A stretch of 26,576 nucleotides of DNA from positions 1 through 26,576 of the forward strand of contig JAHLWV010000005.1 of assembly GCA_019057735.1 (NCBI GenBank). The letters run 5' to 3'. Under the pieces are notes generated by a model. That model made no database searches. It saw nothing but the letters and a program-made list of their open reading frames with translations, and was not told the origin of the DNA. Both the position numbers and the translations under genes were made by a program. Positions 1 through 8,781 of this stretch are shown here, piece after piece. The stretch is from Promethearchaeota archaeon (GTDB lineage Archaea; Asgardarchaeota; Lokiarchaeia; Sigynarchaeales; SOKP01). Numbering within the stretch: the first letter of the stretch is position 1; each line of letters starts with the position of its first letter.

Positions 1-2688
1 GTCGTATTTGAAGCTCAAATAAACTAATATCTATTCTGTATTCGTTTAATCCTCTTAGAGTAATAATACCATTAAACAAACTCGTTCCAAATCTATCCAC
101 AACTGTAATTGTGTAATCATCGGTCTGTAAATCTATAATTAAACCGAAATCGTGGATTGTGCCATTTAACCTAAATTCGTATTGATTCAAATCTACCGAA
201 TGTAAGTTCAAATCGAATAAACTGAAATAAACGTCGTAATAAGAAGTATTTAGCGTTAAAATGTAATCTGAAATCAAATTTATATCATAAGTCGTTGTTA
301 TTCCGTTTTCGTTGTTTAACCATGTTACATTGTATGTGGAACTCCCTAATATAAAACTTCTCAATGAATCTGGAGCCATGTTAAAATCTAAATAGCTATG
401 TCCTGTGGTTTCGCTTAGCGTTAAATTTCCATTTTCCCTTGCTAAATGTCTAATTTGAAGCTCAAACAATGTAATATCAATTCTATACTCATTTAATCCT
501 CTTAAACTAACAACATTGTTAAATAGATACGTTCCAAATCGATCTGTGACAGTAATAGCGTAATCGTCAGTTTGCAAATCTGTAATTAATCCAAAATCTT
601 GGATTGTTCCGTTTAACTTGAATGTATATTGATTTAAATCTATTGTATGCAAATTTAAATCAAACAGACTGAAATAAACGTCGTAATAAGATGTATTTAA
701 CATCACAACTCTATCCGTTGTCAAAACAATTGGAATTGATGTTGTAAATCCATTTTCTCCGTTAGTCCAATTTAAAGTGTAATCTCCTGTGCCTATTATA
801 ATTGATTTAATTGAATCTGGAGTCATGATAAATAAATAATTAACACCTAACACATCTTCTGTTAAAACCAAATCGCTATTTTCAGATGCTAAATGTCGTA
901 TTTGAAGCTCAAATAAACTAATATCTATTCTGTATTCGTTTAATCCTCTTAGAGTAATAATACCATTAAACAAACTCGTTCCAAATCTATCCACGACAGT
1001 AATGCTATAATCATCTGTTTGCAAATCTATAATTAAACCGAAATCGTGGATTGTGTCATTTAACCTAAATTCGTATTGTGAAGCATCAATTACATGTAAA
1101 TTCACATCAAACAAGCTAAAATAGATGTCGTAGTATGTAGAATTTAAGGTTAAAATGTAATCGTTAATCAAATTTACGTCGTATGTAGTCGTTATTCCGT
1201 TTTCGTTGTTTAACCATGTTACATTGTATGTGGAACTCCCTAATATAAAACTTCTCAATGAATCTGGAGCCATGTTAAAATCTAAATAGCTATGTCCTGT
1301 GGTTTCGCTTAGCGTTAAATTTCCATTTTCCCTTGCTAAATGTCTAATTTGAAGCTCAAACAATGTAATATCAATTCTATACTCATTTAAGCCTCTCAAA
1401 TTGACAATGCTATTAAACAAAGAAGTTCCAAACCTATCTGTAACAGTAATGGTGTATTCATCTGTTTGTAAATCTACAACTTGACCAAAATCATAGATTG
1501 TGTCATTTAACATGAACTTATATTGTGAAGCATCAATTACATGTAAATTCACATCAAACAAGCTAAAATAGATGTCGTAGTATGTAGAATTTAAGGTTAA
1601 AATGTAATCGTTAATCAAATTTACGTCGTATGTAGTCGTTATTCCGTTTTCGTTGTTTAACCATGTTACATTGTATGTGGAACTCCCTAATATAAAACTT
1701 CTCAATGAATCTGGAGCCATGTTAAAATCTAAATAGCTATGTCCTGTGGTTTCGCTTAGCGTTAAATTTCCATTTTCCCTTGCTAAATGTCTAATTTGAA
1801 GCTCAAACAAGCTAATATTTATCCTATACTCATTTAACCCTCTTAAAGTAATTATACTATTAAATAAAGAGTTTTCAAACCTGTCTGTAATAGTAATGGT
1901 GTAGTCATCTGTTTGCAAGTCTACAATCAATCCAAAATCTTGAATTGTTCCATTCAATCTAAACTCGTATAAATTTGGATCTATACTGTGTAAATTTAAA
2001 TCGTACAAACTGAAGAAAATGTCATAGTATGTAGAATCTAAAGTTAAAATGTAATCTGAACTTAAAGAGATGTAATATGTTGTTGAAACACCATTTTCTC
2101 CATTTGTCCAAGTAATGTTGTATGTAGAACCAGACAACATGTATTTGTTTAAATAATCAGGAGACATAGAAAAATTAATGCAATTGTGAGTTGTCGTTTC
2201 ATACAAAGTTAAATTGCTGTTTTCTTGAGCCAAATGCCTGATTTGAAGCTCATATACTGTAATAATTATATTATATTCAACAAAACTACTAAGAGTAACA
2301 ACATTGTTAAAAGCTGTAAAATTCAATCGATCTTGCACAACAATAAGAACATTGATAGATTCCAAATTAACAAATCCAAAATCCTTTCTTGTTCCATTTA
2401 AATACAACGAAAACAACGAATCATCTAATCTCACTCCATTTTGGTCGTATAAGCTGAAATAAACATCATAATAAGTAGAATTTAACATTGCAACTCTGTC
2501 TTCTGTTAAAGCAATCGAAATTAGTGTTATTTGAGCATTTTCTCCATTAGTCCAATTTAAAGTATAGTCAGCAGAGCCAACCACAATTGATTTAATTGAA
2601 TCTGGTGTCATGATAAATGTGTAATCATTGCCTGAAATGTCTTCTGTTAAAATTAAATCACTATTCTCAGATGCTAAGTGTCTTATTT
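1..2688 (-). repeat. Tandem array of 447-bp (149-residue) coding repeats, six units in window
   Basis: The anchor TTTGAAGCTC (minus-strand protein ELQIRHLA) occurs at 7, 454, 901, 1348, 1795, 2242 and 2686, giving spacings of 447 five times and then 444. All are multiples of three, so the frame is kept. Each unit encodes two beta-rich halves: one around YYDIYFSLFDLN, DFG, DDYTIT and LNEY, the other around LTLSETTGH, PDSLRS and NVTW. The array continues past the left edge, so the copy number is unknown. Confidence 0.95.
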
Positions 2689-5600
2689 GAAGCTCATACA
2701 ATGTAATGTTAATCACATACTCATTTAAACCTCTCAAACTAACAACATCATTGAACAAAGACGTTCCAAACCTATCCACAATTGTAATTGTGTAATCATC
2801 AGTCTGCAAGTCTTCGATAAACCCAAAAGCTTCCCTTGTGCTATTTAATCTGAACACATACTGATTTGGATCTATTACGTGTAAATTCAAATCAAACAAA
2901 CTGAAATAAATGTTGTAGTATGTAGAATTTAAAATGTAAACTCTATCTTGATTTAAATTGATGTTAATAGTACCAGAAGAACCATCTTCGTTGTTGGTGT
3001 AATCAAACACGTAATTATTTGTTGCTAATTGATACTCTATGATTTCATCTGGAAGAATAAATCCTGTTGTTTCTAATCCACCAAGTTTTAGTGTGTAGTT
3101 TGTTGCTATTCTTGCTTCGTTTTTAACCTTTAGTGAATACAAGGTGATTAAAATGTTGTATTCGTAAATACCAGAAGTATTTACATTTTGATTAAACAAT
3201 GTGGTGTTAAAATAATCTTTTACAACTAAGCCAACTATTTGATCTTCGATCCTATTGAACCCAAAATCAGTCCGAACATCATCTATGTAAAATCTAAGCA
3301 AATAAGGATTAATTCCTAATCCTGTGGTTGTGTAAACACCAAAATAAACATCTTTAGGATATTCTTCGGGTTGTGTTGGAACTCCAAAAGATTCAATGTG
3401 AGAATTAGTAGTAAGATTAACAATTCTGGATGTGTATAAAGTTGCATTTGTAAAATAGATTGTTATGTTATATTCTACATTTGGAAGGAATCTATACGTC
3501 AACCCAAATTGCTTTGGAATTATTTGAGCCATCCAAATCCCTGAACCAACTTGTGTGATGTTTACCAAGATGTCTTCATAAGTAAATTGATTTAATATAA
3601 TCATCGAATATATTTCAACAAATAAATTGTATTCTGAATAAGCATTTGCATCAATAGTTTCATTAGCTAACGTATTGTTAAAGAAATCCAAAATAACTAA
3701 CTCTAAGCTATCTTCTAACATGGAATTAAACCCAAAATCCTTTCTTTCACCATTTATGTAAAACCTTACAAGATCGTGATCAATACCTAATCCATCGTAA
3801 GTAAACATGGAAAAATATATTGTCTTTAAAGAACTGTTTAATTGATAAGCTTGATTTGAAATTAAATGAATAGTAAAATTCTTGTATAAATCATATTCAT
3901 CATAAAATCCAATCTGATAATCTGCTTCAGATAACATAAAATAAAGAGAATCTCCAGACAACAATGGATAAATATGTGTGACATTAATGTACACAGTAGT
4001 TTGTTGTTCCATTAGATTTTTTATTTGTAATGAATGTACTTCCAATTTAATGTCAAGATAATCAGTTGTTGGTGTTATTTCTTTTTCATAAGTTCTAATT
4101 AAAGTATTAAACCTGTCTTTAATTTCGATGTAAACTGTTGTGTCAACATCTACGCTAAATATATTTTCCAATAATGTAAATGGATTATATGAACCACCTA
4201 AACTTCTATTTACATAAACGTGATAATCTGTAAATGTTAATGGTATGTCTTGAGGGTTAAAAAATGCTATTCTACATTGTTTTGTTGCAATTGGAGTGTA
4301 AACATAATCTAAAACTCCAGTAGCAGGAATTGTGATGTTTTCGTTTACTAAATTTAATCCTGAACTATAATCTTCTATTCTAAGGTTGTAAACATCAGGA
4401 GTTAAATAAATTTCACGATTTCCTTCAGAACCAACAAGAAAATTAGCAGAATCACCTGTTATCGTATATTTAAAGGTTTTTATATCATAAACTTTAACAT
4501 AATCTTCATCTTCAAATGTAGAACTTATTTTTAACTGGTCAAACTCAACAAATTCATCAACAGAGATTTGAGCTGTATGCCTATCAAAATTGGTATTTCC
4601 AGATTGACTCAGAGTTAGTGTTTTATTAACACCTCCATCTTTTAGCAAAATTAGTTCAATTTTAGAATCTGAGCTTGTTTGAAAATCAACTTCAAAATAA
4701 TTACCTGAACTTAGGTTGTAATGAGTGGTGTAATCAATGCTTTTAAGAGAAATCAATTCAGTTGTATCAATTTGCATGTATGTATAACCTGAACCAAAAT
4801 AATTTTTAGAAATGTTATATTCAGGTTCATATTCATAAACTTCATCATATTCTGCTCCCACTACCCAAAAATTAGTTCCATCATAAGTAAACCCTTTTAG
4901 AATACCATCTTGCGGTCTCACATAAAAATTAGTTCCCATATAAGTTCCTGTAGTATTGTATTTATAAACTCTATCTGAATTCCATCCCCCTACCCACAGA
5001 TATGTTCCATCCCAAGCAATTCCAGTAGGAGCAGTAACTTGTCCTCCTATATTAAAATGAGTTCCTGTGTAAACTCCTGCATCTGTGTATTTATAAACCT
5101 CATCATTAATAGCTCCAACCATCCAGAAATAAGTTCCATCCCATACAATATCATCTGGAACACCATCTTCACTTCCAACATCAAAATGAACTCCTGTGTA
5201 AACTCCTGCACTGGTATATTGATAAACTTCATCATTTCCCCACGAAACAACCCAAAAATTAGTTCCATCCCAAGTAATTCCACTTGGCTTTGAATCTTGT
5301 GCTCTTACATCAAAATGAGTTCCTGTGTAAACTCCTGCACTGGTATATTGATAAGCTTCATCTGAAAAATCTCCAAGAACCCAAAAATTAGTTCCATCCC
5401 AAGTAATTCCACAAGGAGAGGTATCTTGTGCTCCCATATCAAAATTAGTTCCTGAATATACAAATACATCTGTCACAGAACTATTATCCAAAAGATAATC
5501 GTTAGCAACTTTTACAAAATAATCTTCTGAAACATCCACTAAATTCCAATAATCTGTATTAATGTCATCGTGAAAATCTTCAACAGAAGATAATGAAGCA

Positions 5601-7147
5601 TTTTGAAGAATCCACCTTGTAGTCAAATCTGACTCAGAAATGGCATAAAAATTAGATGGTGGATCAATAACTTCAAACGCAGTCCAATCCGTGTAATGAA
5701 GCGATCCTATTAACTTGAAACGATATTGCCAGATGCCATTAATGTAAAAAGTCTTGTAAATTATTACATCCATTTTGTAATAGAAACTAACTTTAATGTA
5801 ATCTATTGACAACAAAAAATCATTGTCAACATTAGATCCTTCAAACTGCAATCTAAGATTACCTGAACCATCAATGTAATCATCTACAGAAGATTCATCT
5901 ACAAAATAGTTTTCTGTTTCTGCCATGTTATCAGAGCTAAACATTTCAGTGTAAGTTCCAGAATCGTAATCGTAAACGTTTCCTACGATTGTTTGGCTAA
6001 CATTAGTGTAATGGTGGCTCGAAACATCTAAAGCTAAAAGTTTAGAAGTGTCAACTTCGTTAAAATTTAAATCCATAGTAAAATTTAATTCTGCTGGTTC
6101 AATGTATTCGTTAAGGTTATCTCCTACATTGTACTCAGGATCCCAAGAATATCCAATTGCGTCAATGTAATGATGACCAGTTAAAGCTGGGTCTGACCAC
6201 CACCAATAAGCAGTTATTTCACTACGATCTGCTCCAAGAGGATGATTATTTACCTCAAGATCTTCATTTATATACCAATCAAGCGTGTCTGCAGGAAGTC
6301 CCATATATCCTCCATCACCACATTCGAAATCAAATCTAAAGTGATACCACCGATCACTAAGAGCTATACGTACATCGTGATACACTCCATCGTACCAAGA
6401 CCAATAACCGTTATTATGTAGTATTGTCCATATAACACCATCATCTGAGTCTGCCATAAGTCTCATTTTAAGCTTTGCAAATCTGTTAGTAACTCTAACC
6501 CAAAACTCAATAGTTCCAGAAGTCTGACCTGCCCAATATAACTTAACCATAATACTACTCGATCCATCAGGATCGTGCATCTTCAAAACTTTTGTATGTC
6601 CATCAATATCAGCTTCAACATAAGCATCTCCATTTCCAGTTGATGTAATAACCCACTCATCTCCAAGTGGAGGATCACCATTATCAACATCAGTAAAAGA
6701 ATACATTCCGGGATACTCACGTAGATATTTAGTAGGCGTAAATTCCGTGTTAGAATCATCATTAGCTCTCATGTTATCTGTGTCGTCAAAAGTTCCATCA
6801 ATCATCGAAACATCTGTGTTAGAAGGACTCTTGTAATTAGTGTTGTTTACAACAGAAACTTCGTCTTCAAAAACAGTTCCATTTAGATTGTATTCGGTTT
6901 GTAAGTATGCACTTGTGTAAATTTTCGTGTAATTCTCGTCGTCGTAAACATCGTTTAGTTCGAATGGATACGATTTCCCGTTAAATAGAGTGTTTATATT
7001 AGATGTTTCTAAATCTTCATTATCAAAATTATTATAATTAGATGTAAATAGTGATGTAAACAAAGAAGTTGAGACTAAAACTGAAAACATGAAAACAAGC
7101 AAAAACAAACAAGTGGCCATTCTATTTTTTGATTTTTTATTTCTCAT
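1..7147 (-). CDS. Giant secreted repeat protein (adhesin or spike-like), 5' part, runs off left edge
   Basis: Open for 2382 codons from ATG 7147 with no stop before the window edge, so the C-terminus is missing. Residues 1-35 form a signal peptide: basic start, then a hydrophobic core (ATCLFLLVFMFSVLVSTS). Residues about 155-345 look like a concanavalin/LamG-type jelly roll (Trp-rich, WYHFRFDF, DWYINEDL). A second beta-sandwich-like stretch with DYIDGSGNLRLQF follows. Residues about 560-770 hold five 43-residue propeller-like repeats, residues about 950-1487 diverged repeats, and residues 1487 onward near-identical 149-residue repeats. Asn-x-Ser/Thr sequons are frequent. The start overlaps the methyltransferase stop as ATGA, with GAGGT 6 nt upstream. 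I infer an extracellular role in adhesion or as a virion spike; an S-layer-like host protein is the alternative. The reading frame was checked at several points along the gene. Confidence 0.85.
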   Translation of the reverse strand, partial: MRNKKSKNRMATCLFLLVFMFSVLVSTSLFTSLFTSNYNNFDNEDLETSNINTLFNGKSYPFELNDVYDDENYTKIYTSAYLQTEYNLNGTVFEDEVSVVNNTNYKSPSNTDVSMIDGTFDDTDNMRANDDSNTEFTPTKYLREYPGMYSFTDVDNGDPPLGDEWVITSTGNGDAYVEADIDGHTKVLKMHDPDGSSSIMVKLYWAGQTSGTIEFWVRVTNRFAKLKMRLMADSDDGVIWTILHNNGYWSWYDGVYHDVRIALSDRWYHFRFDFECGDGGYMGLPADTLDWYINEDLEVNNHPLGADRSEITAYWWWSDPALTGHHYIDAIGYSWDPEYNVGDNLNEYIEPAELNFTMDLNFNEVDTSKLLALDVSSHHYTNVSQTIVGNVYDYDSGTYTEMFSSDNMAETENYFVDESSVDDYIDGSGNLRLQFEGSNVDNDFLLSIDYIKVSFYYKMDVIIYKTFYINGIWQYRFKLIGSLHYTDWTAFEVIDPPSNFYAISESDLTTRWILQNASLSSVEDFHDDINTDYWNLVDVSEDYFVKVANDYLLDNSSVTDVFVYSGTNFDMGAQDTSPCGITWDGTNFWVLGDFSDEAYQYTSAGVYTGTHFDVRAQDSKPSGITWDGTNFWVVSWGNDEVYQYTSAGVYTGVHFDVGSEDGVPDDIVWDGTYFWMVGAINDEVYKYTDAGVYTGTHFNIGGQVTAPTGIAWDGTYLWVGGWNSDRVYKYNTTGTYMGTNFYVRPQDGILKGFTYDGTNFWVVGAEYDEVYEYEPEYNISKNYFGSGYTYMQIDTTELISLKSIDYTTHYNLSSGNYFEVDFQTSSDSKIELILLKDGGVNKTLTLSQSGNTNFDRHTAQISVDEFVEFDQLKISSTFEDEDYVKVYDIKTFKYTITGDSANFLVGSEGNREIYLTPDVYNLRIEDYSSGLNLVNENITIPATGVLDYVYTPIATKQCRIAFFNPQDIPLTFTDYHVYVNRSLGGSYNPFTLLENIFSVDVDTTVYIEIKDRFNTLIRTYEKEITPTTDYLDIKLEVHSLQIKNLMEQQTTVYINVTHIYPLLSGDSLYFMLSEADYQIGFYDEYDLYKNFTIHLISNQAYQLNSSLKTIYFSMFTYDGLGIDHDLVRFYINGERKDFGFNSMLEDSLELVILDFFNNTLANETIDANAYSEYNLFVEIYSMIILNQFTYEDILVNITQVGSGIWMAQIIPKQFGLTYRFLPNVEYNITIYFTNATLYTSRIVNLTTNSHIESFGVPTQPEEYPKDVYFGVYTTTGLGINPYLLRFYIDDVRTDFGFNRIEDQIVGLVVKDYFNTTLFNQNVNTSGIYEYNILITLYSLKVKNEARIATNYTLKLGGLETTGFILPDEIIEYQLATNNYVFDYTNNEDGSSGTININLNQDRVYILNSTYYNIYFSLFDLNLHVIDPNQYVFRLNSTREAFGFIEDLQTDDYTITIVDRFGTSLFNDVVSLRGLNEYVINITLYELQIRHLASENSDLILTEDISGNDYTFIMTPDSIKSIVVGSADYTLNWTNGENAQITLISIALTEDRVAMLNSTYYDVYFSLYDQNGVRLDDSLFSLYLNGTRKDFGFVNLESINVLIVVQDRLNFTAFNNVVTLSSFVEYNIIITVYELQIRHLAQENSNLTLYETTTHNCINFSMSPDYLNKYMLSGSTYNITWTNGENGVSTTYYISLSSDYILTLDSTYYDIFFSLYDLNLHSIDPNLYEFRLNGTIQDFGLIVDLQTDDYTITITDRFENSLFNSIITLRGLNEYRINISLFELQIRHLARENGNLTLSETTGHSYLDFNMAPDSLRSFILGSSTYNVTWLNNENGITTTYDVNLINDYILTLNSTYYDIYFSLFDVNLHVIDASQYKFMLNDTIYDFGQVVDLQTDEYTITVTDRFGTSLFNSIVNLRGLNEYRIDITLFELQIRHLARENGNLTLSETTGHSYLDFNMAPDSLRSFILGSSTYNVTWLNNENGITTTYDVNLINDYILTLNSTYYDIYFSLFDVNLHVIDASQYEFRLNDTIHDFGLIIDLQTDDYSITVVDRFGTSLFNGIITLRGLNEYRIDISLFELQIRHLASENSDLVLTEDVLGVNYLFIMTPDSIKSIIIGTGDYTLNWTNGENGFTTSIPIVLTTDRVVMLNTSYYDVYFSLFDLNLHTIDLNQYTFKLNGTIQDFGLITDLQTDDYAITVTDRFGTYLFNNVVSLRGLNEYRIDITLFELQIRHLARENGNLTLSETTGHSYLDFNMAPDSLRSFILGSSTYNVTWLNNENGITTTYDINLISDYILTLNTSYYDVYFSLFDLNLHSVDLNQYEFRLNGTIHDFGLIIDLQTDDYTITVVDRFGTSLFNGIITLRGLNEYRIDISLFELQIR
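1074..1810 (-). repeat. Perfect 290-nt block shared by adjacent 447-bp units
   Basis: Bases 1074-1363 and 1521-1810 are identical by eye over 290 nt at an offset of exactly 447. Within this, 1191-1390 is also identical to 297-496 at offset 894. Separately, 1-102 equals 895-996 at offset 894. Flanking parts of the same units differ at many sites, including synonymous ones, so identity is patchy and not uniform. Confidence 0.9.
2689..4290 (-). repeat. Diverged upstream members of the same protein repeat
   Basis: At protein level the pattern of the 447-bp units continues toward the N-terminus with strong divergence: VYFGVYTTTGLGINPYLLRF with IYEYNILITLYSLKVKNEA, then IYFSMFTYDGLGIDHDLVRF with YSEYNLFVEIYSMII, then a weaker copy ending LEVHSLQIKNLM. 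Anchors fall near 3127, 3600 and 4023, so unit length is less fixed (about 440, 475 and 420 nt). There is no obvious nucleotide identity with the left-hand units. Confidence 0.7.
4830..5470 (-). repeat. Five 129-bp (43-residue) beta-propeller-like repeats
   Basis: GTTCCATC occurs at 4875, 5004, 5133, 5262 and 5391, exactly 129 nt apart. The encoded unit follows GITWDGTNFWVVG, then DEVYQYTSAGVYTGTHFDV, resembling NHL or YVTN-type propeller blades with the conserved W-D-G-T and Tyr strands. Five blades of 43 residues could close a small propeller or form part of one. The call rests on pattern only. Confidence 0.8.
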
Positions 7148-7821
7148 GTCATTACCTCGTATTCTTTAAAAAACCACCAATCCGGCAATTCAATGTTAAA
7201 TATAATCTTATTTTCGCAACAAAAAACTTTTACCGCTTCCAATACTTCGGGACCGTTAAAAACATCGTGTCCAGCAATAACCCCTCCCTTTTTTATTTTT
7301 GGAAACCAACATTCAATATCTTGATAAACATATTTGTAGGTATGATTACCGTCTATATAGACAAAATCTAAAGAACCGTCCTTTATGTTTTTAACTACAT
7401 TTGAAGAAAAATCTTTTATTATTTTCACTCTTTTATCGTTTCTAAATTTCTTTAAAGTTAAATTGTAGTTTATTTCCATAGGTCCCTTATATCCGCCCTC
7501 AATATAATTATCCCATACATCAATTAAATACAACTTTTCGATGTTTAATTCTTTAAGAATACTTTTTGAATTTATTCCACTTGCCACGCCAATCTCAGCA
7601 CCTTTTATTAATTTTTTACCGAACCTTTCTTTCATTATCTTAATAGATGGTCTTGGAACTATCGAAACAAAATTCGCAGTTATATAATTCGCTCTGACAC
7701 CTATAAGCGACATCATACCCATCTTATTATATAAAGTGGGTGTTAGTTTCTTTAAAACTAACTCAACAATTCTATATCTTATTTTTTCGGTTTTTTTAAT
7801 CGTGGATTTTACAATTTTCAT
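7144..7821 (-). CDS. Class I SAM-dependent methyltransferase (Methyltransf_24-like)
   Basis: 225 aa from ATG 7821, which sits 8 nt after a strong GGAGG encoded by the last Gly-Gly codons of the upstream gene. A TTG at 7857 would add 12 residues but has no such site. Motif I is GAEIGVASG (residues 75-83), motif II LIDVWD (99-104), then DFVYIDGNHTY (152-162) and GGVIAGHD (179-186). This is the layout of small-molecule or sugar methyltransferases often found near glycan genes. The N-terminal 60 residues are Lys-rich and less typical. Its stop overlaps the start of the giant surface-protein gene as ATGA, so the two are translationally coupled. I infer a role in decorating surface glycans or a surface protein; the substrate cannot be read from sequence. 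Confidence 0.85.
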   Translation of the reverse strand: MKIVKSTIKKTEKIRYRIVELVLKKLTPTLYNKMGMMSLIGVRANYITANFVSIVPRPSIKIMKERFGKKLIKGAEIGVASGINSKSILKELNIEKLYLIDVWDNYIEGGYKGPMEINYNLTLKKFRNDKRVKIIKDFSSNVVKNIKDGSLDFVYIDGNHTYKYVYQDIECWFPKIKKGGVIAGHDVFNGPEVLEAVKVFCCENKIIFNIELPDWWFFKEYEVMT

Positions 7822-7825
7822 TTTT

Positions 7826-8002
7826 TTATCCTCCGAGCTTAAATTCCAAAACACCAAAATGGTTAAGTAATATTAATATAGCTATCGTAATCATTATGAG
7901 AAAATATATTGTTGCCGTGATGTTTCTTGTCTTAATAAAATAATAGTAATTATTTTCCTTTTTACCTTCCTTACTTCTCATTTTTTTCTTTTTTTTAGCT
8001 AT
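7826..8002 (-). CDS. Small single-pass membrane protein with Lys-rich N-terminus
   Basis: 58 aa if started at ATA 8002, which lies 5 nt after AGTGA and yields M-A-K-K-K-K, the same N-terminus as neighbours starting ATG-GCT-AAA. The conventional alternatives are GTG 8011, which overlaps the ribosome-binding site, or internal ATG 7981. A basic N-terminal third is followed by one hydrophobic segment (IYFLIMITIAILILL). The last codons GGA-GGA form the Shine-Dalgarno of the methyltransferase gene. Function unknown. Confidence 0.65.
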   Translation of the reverse strand: MAKKKKKMRSKEGKKENNYYYFIKTRNITATIYFLIMITIAILILLNHFGVLEFKLGG

Positions 8003-8017
8003 TTTAATCACTTATCT

Positions 8018-8269
8018 TTATTTTTTTTTAGCTGTTTTTTCCTTCCAAGTATAGAACGATTCGTAGTGATTGTTTTCGTTTAACATAGCGTAAGGATAAC
8101 CTTCTTTACCATACGCTTTTTTTGGTTTCTCTAAATAGGTCTTTGTTCTAACGACTTTCCAACCTTTTTCAGCCATTTCTCTTTCTCTTTTAAGACTTAC
8201 TAAATACTTTACCTTTTGTTCAGCTGTAGATCTTTTCTTCGTTTTAGGATATTTCTTTTTTTTAGCCAT
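8018..8269 (-). CDS. Small Lys-rich protein, MAKKKK N-terminus
   Basis: 83 aa from ATG 8269; an in-frame TTG three codons upstream is less likely. It starts MAKKKKYPKTKKR and has a helical segment (EQKVKYLVSLKREREMAEKG) followed by WKVVRTKTY, loosely like the helix-then-strand layout of the neighbouring basic proteins. It ends Lys-rich. It is one of a run of short basic proteins on this strand, and no family is recognised. A structural or nucleic-acid-binding role is inferred only from charge and context. Confidence 0.75.
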   Translation of the reverse strand: MAKKKKYPKTKKRSTAEQKVKYLVSLKREREMAEKGWKVVRTKTYLEKPKKAYGKEGYPYAMLNENNHYESFYTWKEKTAKKK

Positions 8270-8300
8270 TTTTACCAATTTCTCTTTTATAATTTTGTTT

Positions 8301-8465
8301 TTACCAGGGTTTAAATTTTTTTGACTTTTTAGGCATTTTTGATATTTTATAAATAATTTTTGCGTCCCAATTTATTGCCCAACCTTTTTTTAATCCCTTG
8401 TGAGTATAAGTTCTTCTCTTTTTTGATGTACTCTTTAAACTTTTGGATTTCTTTTTTTTAGCCAT
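8301..8465 (-). CDS. 54-aa basic protein
   Basis: Complete short ORF from ATG 8465 (MAKKKKSKSLKS, then KKRRTYTHKGLKKGW) to TAA 8301. A GGCGATC sequence lies about 6 nt upstream of the start, a variant of the GGTGAT seen elsewhere. It fills an otherwise unexplained 200-nt gap between two basic genes on the same strand and shares the MAKKKK N-terminus with them. Function unknown. Confidence 0.7.
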   Translation of the reverse strand: MAKKKKSKSLKSTSKKRRTYTHKGLKKGWAINWDAKIIYKISKMPKKSKKFKPW

Positions 8466-8478
8466 TTTTGATCGCCTT

Positions 8479-8781
8479 TTAGTGTCGCTCTTTAAACTCT
8501 TTTTCCCACTTCCTGCTTTTAGGTGTATCTCTTACCCATAGTTTGTGTCCGCCTTTAAACGGCGTAATACGGGTTAAATATCCTATTGCATTCAATCTTT
8601 TTTTATAATCTCTGGCATCTTTTTTATAAGCAAACTTATTTTGTAATCGAAAATCTTTCTTATCGAACCTTCTGATTGGCTCGCCGTATTTTGTAGTTCT
8701 TCGTTTTCTTTTTCTTCCTACGGTTTTTGCTTTTGGAACTCTGGAGGTACTACCCGCCCTATAACTTTCGTATCTTACCAT
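8479..8781 (-). CDS. Small Arg/Lys-rich protein with KKDA-TRI-LWVR module
   Basis: 100 aa from ATG 8781, which overlaps the stop region of the upstream gene. The N-terminal 40 residues are strongly basic (GRKRKRRTTKYG). Residues 50-84 hold a module: KKDA at 53-56, an amphipathic helix, GYLTRI at 67-72, then LWVR at 81-84. The same helix-turn-strand pattern occurs in 8775-8990 and, more weakly, 10936-11154, so these are probably paralogs. The layout resembles small alpha/beta domains of the SPOR type only in outline. Possibly a virion-internal or nucleic-acid-binding protein. Confidence 0.8.
   Translation of the reverse strand: MVRYESYRAGSTSRVPKAKTVGRKRKRRTTKYGEPIRRFDKKDFRLQNKFAYKKDARDYKKRLNAIGYLTRITPFKGGHKLWVRDTPKSRKWEKEFKERH

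Noticed and set aside
1..2688. CRISPR-like or satellite repeat array
   Set aside because: The unit is 447 nt, keeps one reading frame and encodes protein; there is no short repeat-spacer pattern.
5039..5293. Open frames on both strands across the 129-bp repeats (plus 5039-5293 and minus 5047-5283)
   Set aside because: Both arise because the 129-nt repeat keeps other frames free of stops; the long minus-strand frame of the giant gene explains the region.
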